Assembly: GCA_913009535.1 (NCBI GenBank)
Contig: CAJVXR010000083.1
Span: 1 to 6,457, forward strand
Source: an uncultured Flavobacteriales bacterium
GTDB taxonomy: Bacteria; Bacteroidota; Bacteroidia; Flavobacteriales; Flavobacteriaceae
Length of the DNA: 6,457 nt
Direction of reading: 5' to 3'
Below the pieces are notes generated by a model. That model did no database searches and had not been told where the DNA came from. It saw nothing but the letters and a program-made list of their open reading frames with translations. Below, in pieces: positions 4,668 to 6,457 of this stretch (position 1 is its first letter; each line of letters begins with the position of its first letter). Position numbers and translations under genes: made by a program.

Positions 4668-5630
4668 ATGAGGAACATACTATTTACACTCGCATTACTT
4701 ATTTCTTTTAGTTTTAGTAATCAAACTAATAATATAATTGCAAAAAAAAATAAGATAATTAAACTTTCTAACGGCGAAAGTGTTAAGATTAATGATATTA
4801 GGGGCAATATTCCACTATTATTAGGCAATAACATCAGCATTAATTCCGCTGTAATCAGTTCCTTTAAAACGGATAAAATAGATAGTAATGATCTTCTTTC
4901 GTATGTCAATTTGATATCTTATACGGGTTATTTTGGTTATTATTATATAACTCCTAGTCAGGGGAGTTATACTGTCGTTTCATCTTCTATGATATGGTCA
5001 ATAATAGATAAACACGGAGGACAATGGTATCATAATTATACTGATGAATTTAAAGAATACTACCGAAGGATTTTTAAAAATCAAACTGCAAGGGAAATCC
5101 TATTTAAGTTTACTCTAAATCTTCTAGTTAATGCTTGTGAAAGGTGGCCAAAGGATTTTACATCAGCTGTTTTATCTCAAATTGATGAATTGATCGAAAA
5201 AACTCCAAAGCTTCAAAAATTATCAGTTTCTGCATTATCAAAGCTATTGTCTGCAAAAGCAGAGCTTGATATAAATTATATAGATGGTTTTATTTATAGA
5301 AGGATAAAATTAGACAATGTTCCTATTAATGAAGTGTTAGGATATTTAAAGACTACAAAAGAAAAATTACAAGAAATAAACATTGACCAACTCCCTGATG
5401 TGATGAATGCAATAAGCTTTAATAACCATATAGTATTATATGAAGGAGTTAATTTCAATCAAATGTTATACTCAAAATTAAATTCTAAAACTTTAATATT
5501 TAACTCACTATCTAATGAAGCAATAATAGAAATTAAATTTTTAACAGGGAATGATGGAGATTTTTATCAAATTAAAAATAGAATAAAGGAAACTCATTTA
5601 TACGATAAATACCTAAATAAAATCTATTAA
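4668..5630 (+). CDS. Exported protein of unknown function, 320 residues
   Basis: It starts at ATG 4668, giving MRNILFTLALLISFSFSNQ, a secretory signal whose first 14 residues equal those of the TPR protein at 3559. After the signal the two proteins have nothing in common. The mature part starts with a Lys/Asn-rich linker (NIIAKKNKIIKLSNGESVKIND), then a hydrophobic/aromatic region with LISYTGYFGYYYITPSQGSY, then a mostly helical half (about 120-270, for example FTLNLLVNACERWPKDFTSAVLSQIDELIEKTP and LSVSALSKLLSAKAEL). The tail is HLYDKYLNKIY. I do not recognise a family or catalytic motif. The usual cleavage motif FGQ is absent, so the signal may have been grafted by recombination onto a protein that once started differently. 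It is the largest cassette (1081 bp). The stop lies 23 bp before repeat 4. Confidence 0.75.
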   Translation: MRNILFTLALLISFSFSNQTNNIIAKKNKIIKLSNGESVKINDIRGNIPLLLGNNISINSAVISSFKTDKIDSNDLLSYVNLISYTGYFGYYYITPSQGSYTVVSSSMIWSIIDKHGGQWYHNYTDEFKEYYRRIFKNQTAREILFKFTLNLLVNACERWPKDFTSAVLSQIDELIEKTPKLQKLSVSALSKLLSAKAELDINYIDGFIYRRIKLDNVPINEVLGYLKTTKEKLQEINIDQLPDVMNAISFNNHIVLYEGVNFNQMLYSKLNSKTLIFNSLSNEAIIEIKFLTGNDGDFYQIKNRIKETHLYDKYLNKIY

Positions 5631-5653
5631 ATGACATACAGAATAGAGAACTT

Positions 5654-5723
5654 CTAAACCATAGGCATATCTTCTTCTTTCAATTCAGCTATTTCTAAAC
5701 CTCTTTAGGTTAAACTTACATTT
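5654..5723 (+). repeat. Array repeat copy 4 (70 bp)
   Basis: CTAAACCATAGGCATATC through to AACTTACATTT, 23 bp after the preceding stop. It has the short spacer (AACCT-CTTT-AGGTT). The minus strand reads RGLEIAELKEEDMPMV-stop, with the Tyr-Leu codons lost as in copies 2 and 3. Confidence 0.93.
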
Positions 5724-5725
5724 CT

Positions 5726-5733
5726 TATATTTG
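5726..5733 (+). promoter_or_regulatory. -7 box TATATTTG, possibly giving a leaderless mRNA
   Basis: TATATTTG ends only 3 nt before the ATG at 5737. With Bacteroidota start-site spacing, the transcript would begin at or within a few bases of the start codon. The -33 position, 19 nt upstream, holds TTT of the repeat (5704-5706) instead of TTG. Confidence 0.6.
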
Positions 5734-5736
5734 AAT

Positions 5737-6384
5737 ATGAAAAAACTACTCTTACTCTCCGCTTTATTAATTTTCGCTTGCTCAAGTGATGATAGTAATT
5801 CTTCTAACAATTCAGATGGTATTGACTACTTTTTTGAAATAGAATTTGGTGGAGAAACACATGAAATACGGGGAAATACAACAGAAAACAATTTTAATCC
5901 ATTATCTTCTCTCAATAGGGGTTATGTAGCAAGTCAACAGTCGTTACAATTTTCTATAGGAGACAAATCTGCAGACAACTATATTTCAGGACAGACCTTG
6001 TCAATAAGTATGGTTGTGAACAACATGTCAATTGGGAATAACTCGGGGTCCCTAAATTTTGCTTTAGCAGGTGCTTACTTTACTGATTATATGGAATCTA
6101 TCGGGGTGAACTACCCATATGGCGTTTTTTTTTCAGAGAATCAAGGAACACCTTATTCAGGTAATGGTATGGAAATATTCAACATTATGATTACAGACTT
6201 AGGTACTGCTCCGTCAACTTGGAATCAAGACGGCTGCAATGCCCCTGTCGGAGGCACGTGTTATGGTGAATCAGTAAAAGGGTCTTACGAGAGTGTACTC
6301 TACTTTATTGATGGCTCGATTCCATTAGTTCATTCTATTCCTGTACCCATAAAGATTCGTTTTAGCTTACCAAGAATAAACTAA
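5737..6384 (+). CDS. Surface lipoprotein of unknown function
   Basis: 215 residues from ATG 5737. The in-frame TTG at 5731 is part of the -7 box and is rejected. Residues 1-15 are the lipoprotein signal MKKLLLLSALLIFAC. After Cys15 comes SSDDSNSSNNSD, an acidic/Ser-rich start matching Bacteroidota surface-export signals (SDD type), so display on the outer surface is likely. The mature part is beta-rich and Gly/Asn/Ser-rich: FEIEFGGETHEIRGNT, LSISMVVNNMSIGNN, a Cys pair in DGCNAPVGGTCYGESVKGSYE that may form a disulfide, and a closing strand VPVPIKIRFSLPRIN. This layout is common among flavobacterial lipoproteins of unknown role, and I cannot name a family. The signal peptide equals that of the BspA-like gene at 2102 in all 16 first residues but differs in seven codons. 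The TAA stop lies inside repeat 5. Confidence 0.85.
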   Translation: MKKLLLLSALLIFACSSDDSNSSNNSDGIDYFFEIEFGGETHEIRGNTTENNFNPLSSLNRGYVASQQSLQFSIGDKSADNYISGQTLSISMVVNNMSIGNNSGSLNFALAGAYFTDYMESIGVNYPYGVFFSENQGTPYSGNGMEIFNIMITDLGTAPSTWNQDGCNAPVGGTCYGESVKGSYESVLYFIDGSIPLVHSIPVPIKIRFSLPRIN

Positions 6385-6453
6385 ACCATAGGCATATCCT
6401 CCTCCTTCAGTTCAGCTATTTCTAAACCTCTTAAGTAGGTTAAACTTACATTT
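6381..6453 (+). repeat. Array repeat copy 5 (73 bp, right edge of the window)
   Basis: CTAAACCATAGGCATATC through to AACTTACATTT; the stop of the preceding gene lies in its first bases. Like copy 1 it is the 73-bp form, with AACCT-CTTAAGT-AGGTT. After ACATTT it goes to ATAG, not CTTATATTTG, so no promoter follows. The minus strand reads without a stop to the window edge. Confidence 0.92.
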
Positions 6454-6457
6454 ATAG
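6381..6457 (-). CDS. Probable C-terminal end of a tyrosine recombinase (runs off the right edge)
   Basis: On the minus strand the frame enters at the right edge and runs 24 codons to TAG (6383-6381): INVSLTYLRGLE then IAELKEEDMPMV. Tyrosine recombinases end with a segment of the form G-H-x-x-I-x-x-[ST]-x-x-Y, whose tyrosine is the nucleophile, followed by a short helical tail. Here I-N-V-S-L-T-Y has exactly that spacing, and a charged tail of about 17 residues follows. Copies 2-4 of the repeat have lost the Tyr codon, while this copy keeps it and has no promoter-like sequence next to it. It is therefore the best candidate for the end of a live gene. Only the tail is visible, so the arginines and histidines of the active site cannot be checked. 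It could instead be one more repeat. Confidence 0.45.
   Translation of the reverse strand, partial: INVSLTYLRGLEIAELKEEDMPMV

Noticed and set aside
4721..4909. Minus-strand frame of 62 codons inside the 320-residue gene
   Set aside because: Antisense to a supported gene. Its hydrophobic look comes from A-rich codons on the other strand.
5731..5736. TTG start giving MNMKKLLLL for the lipoprotein
   Set aside because: The TTG is part of the -7 box TATATTTG, so it would not be in the mRNA. ATG at 5737 gives the standard signal peptide. The same reasoning rejects the upstream TTG at 3541 and the upstream in-frame codon at 4650.
3461..6453. Classical integron attC sites
   Set aside because: GTTRRRY-like heptamers (GTTAAAC or GTTAGAC) occur in all five repeats, but I find no complementary RYYYAAC near the left end and no long attC-style imperfect hairpin. 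The repeats also vary mostly at silent codon positions of a minus-strand frame. A formal attC covariance search would settle it.
3461..6457. CRISPR array
   Set aside because: Only five repeats, 70-73 bp long, with intervals of 200-1000 bp that contain genes. No short uniform spacers.

Overview
The window looks like accessory DNA from a Bacteroidota, most likely a marine or soil Flavobacteriaceae. It is A+T-rich. Promoters follow the Bacteroidota pattern (TTG/TTTG, about 19-20 nt, TAnnTTTG) rather than the sigma70 pattern. Short exported proteins carry flavobacterial N-termini (MKKLLLLSALLIFACS, MRNILFTLALLISFS...FGQ), and one gene encodes a flavobacterial BspA/DUF285 surface lipoprotein. No housekeeping gene, rRNA, tRNA, transposase or complete recombinase is present.

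Left part (1-2000): the start of a small membrane protein on the minus strand (151 to 1), read from a well-matched promoter built on an 18-bp direct repeat. Next come a secreted NTF2-like lipoprotein on the minus strand (993-499) and a secreted NTF2-like protein on the plus strand (1410-1886). Each of the last two ends at a strong hairpin terminator preceded by the same 16-bp sequence. The intergenic DNA here holds short diverged repeats, including minus-strand peptide remnants of the form S-[FL]-T-x-[RK]-D-[FL].

Right part (2050-6457): a one-directional run of small gene units on the plus strand. The first unit is a BspA-like lipoprotein overlapping a 58-residue membrane protein by TAATG. 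Then come four single-gene cassettes: a secreted TPR protein, a 61-residue membrane protein, a 320-residue exported protein of unknown function, and a 215-residue lipoprotein. The units are separated by five copies of a 70- or 73-bp direct repeat (3461, 4287, 4573, 5654, 6381). Each copy begins at or just after the stop codon of the gene before it and ends in or just before the promoter of the gene after it. Spacings differ (825, 286, 1081 and 727 bp), so this is a cassette array rather than a simple tandem duplication.

The most striking point is that the repeat is readable on the minus strand. It encodes the last 23-24 residues of a protein ending ...INVSLTYLRGLE / IAELKEEDMPMV-stop, and most differences between copies are synonymous. 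The I-x-x-[ST]-x-x-Y spacing matches the catalytic-tyrosine segment at the C-terminus of tyrosine recombinases. The copy at the right edge (6381-6457) keeps the tyrosine codon and stays open to the window edge. My inference is that a tyrosine recombinase gene lies just right of the window on the minus strand, that its own 3' end is the recombination site, and that promoter-bearing, export-oriented cassettes have accumulated behind it. This would be integron-like in logic, but with a site inside the recombinase gene, cassettes convergent with it, and a promoter in most cassettes. The missing flank decides this.
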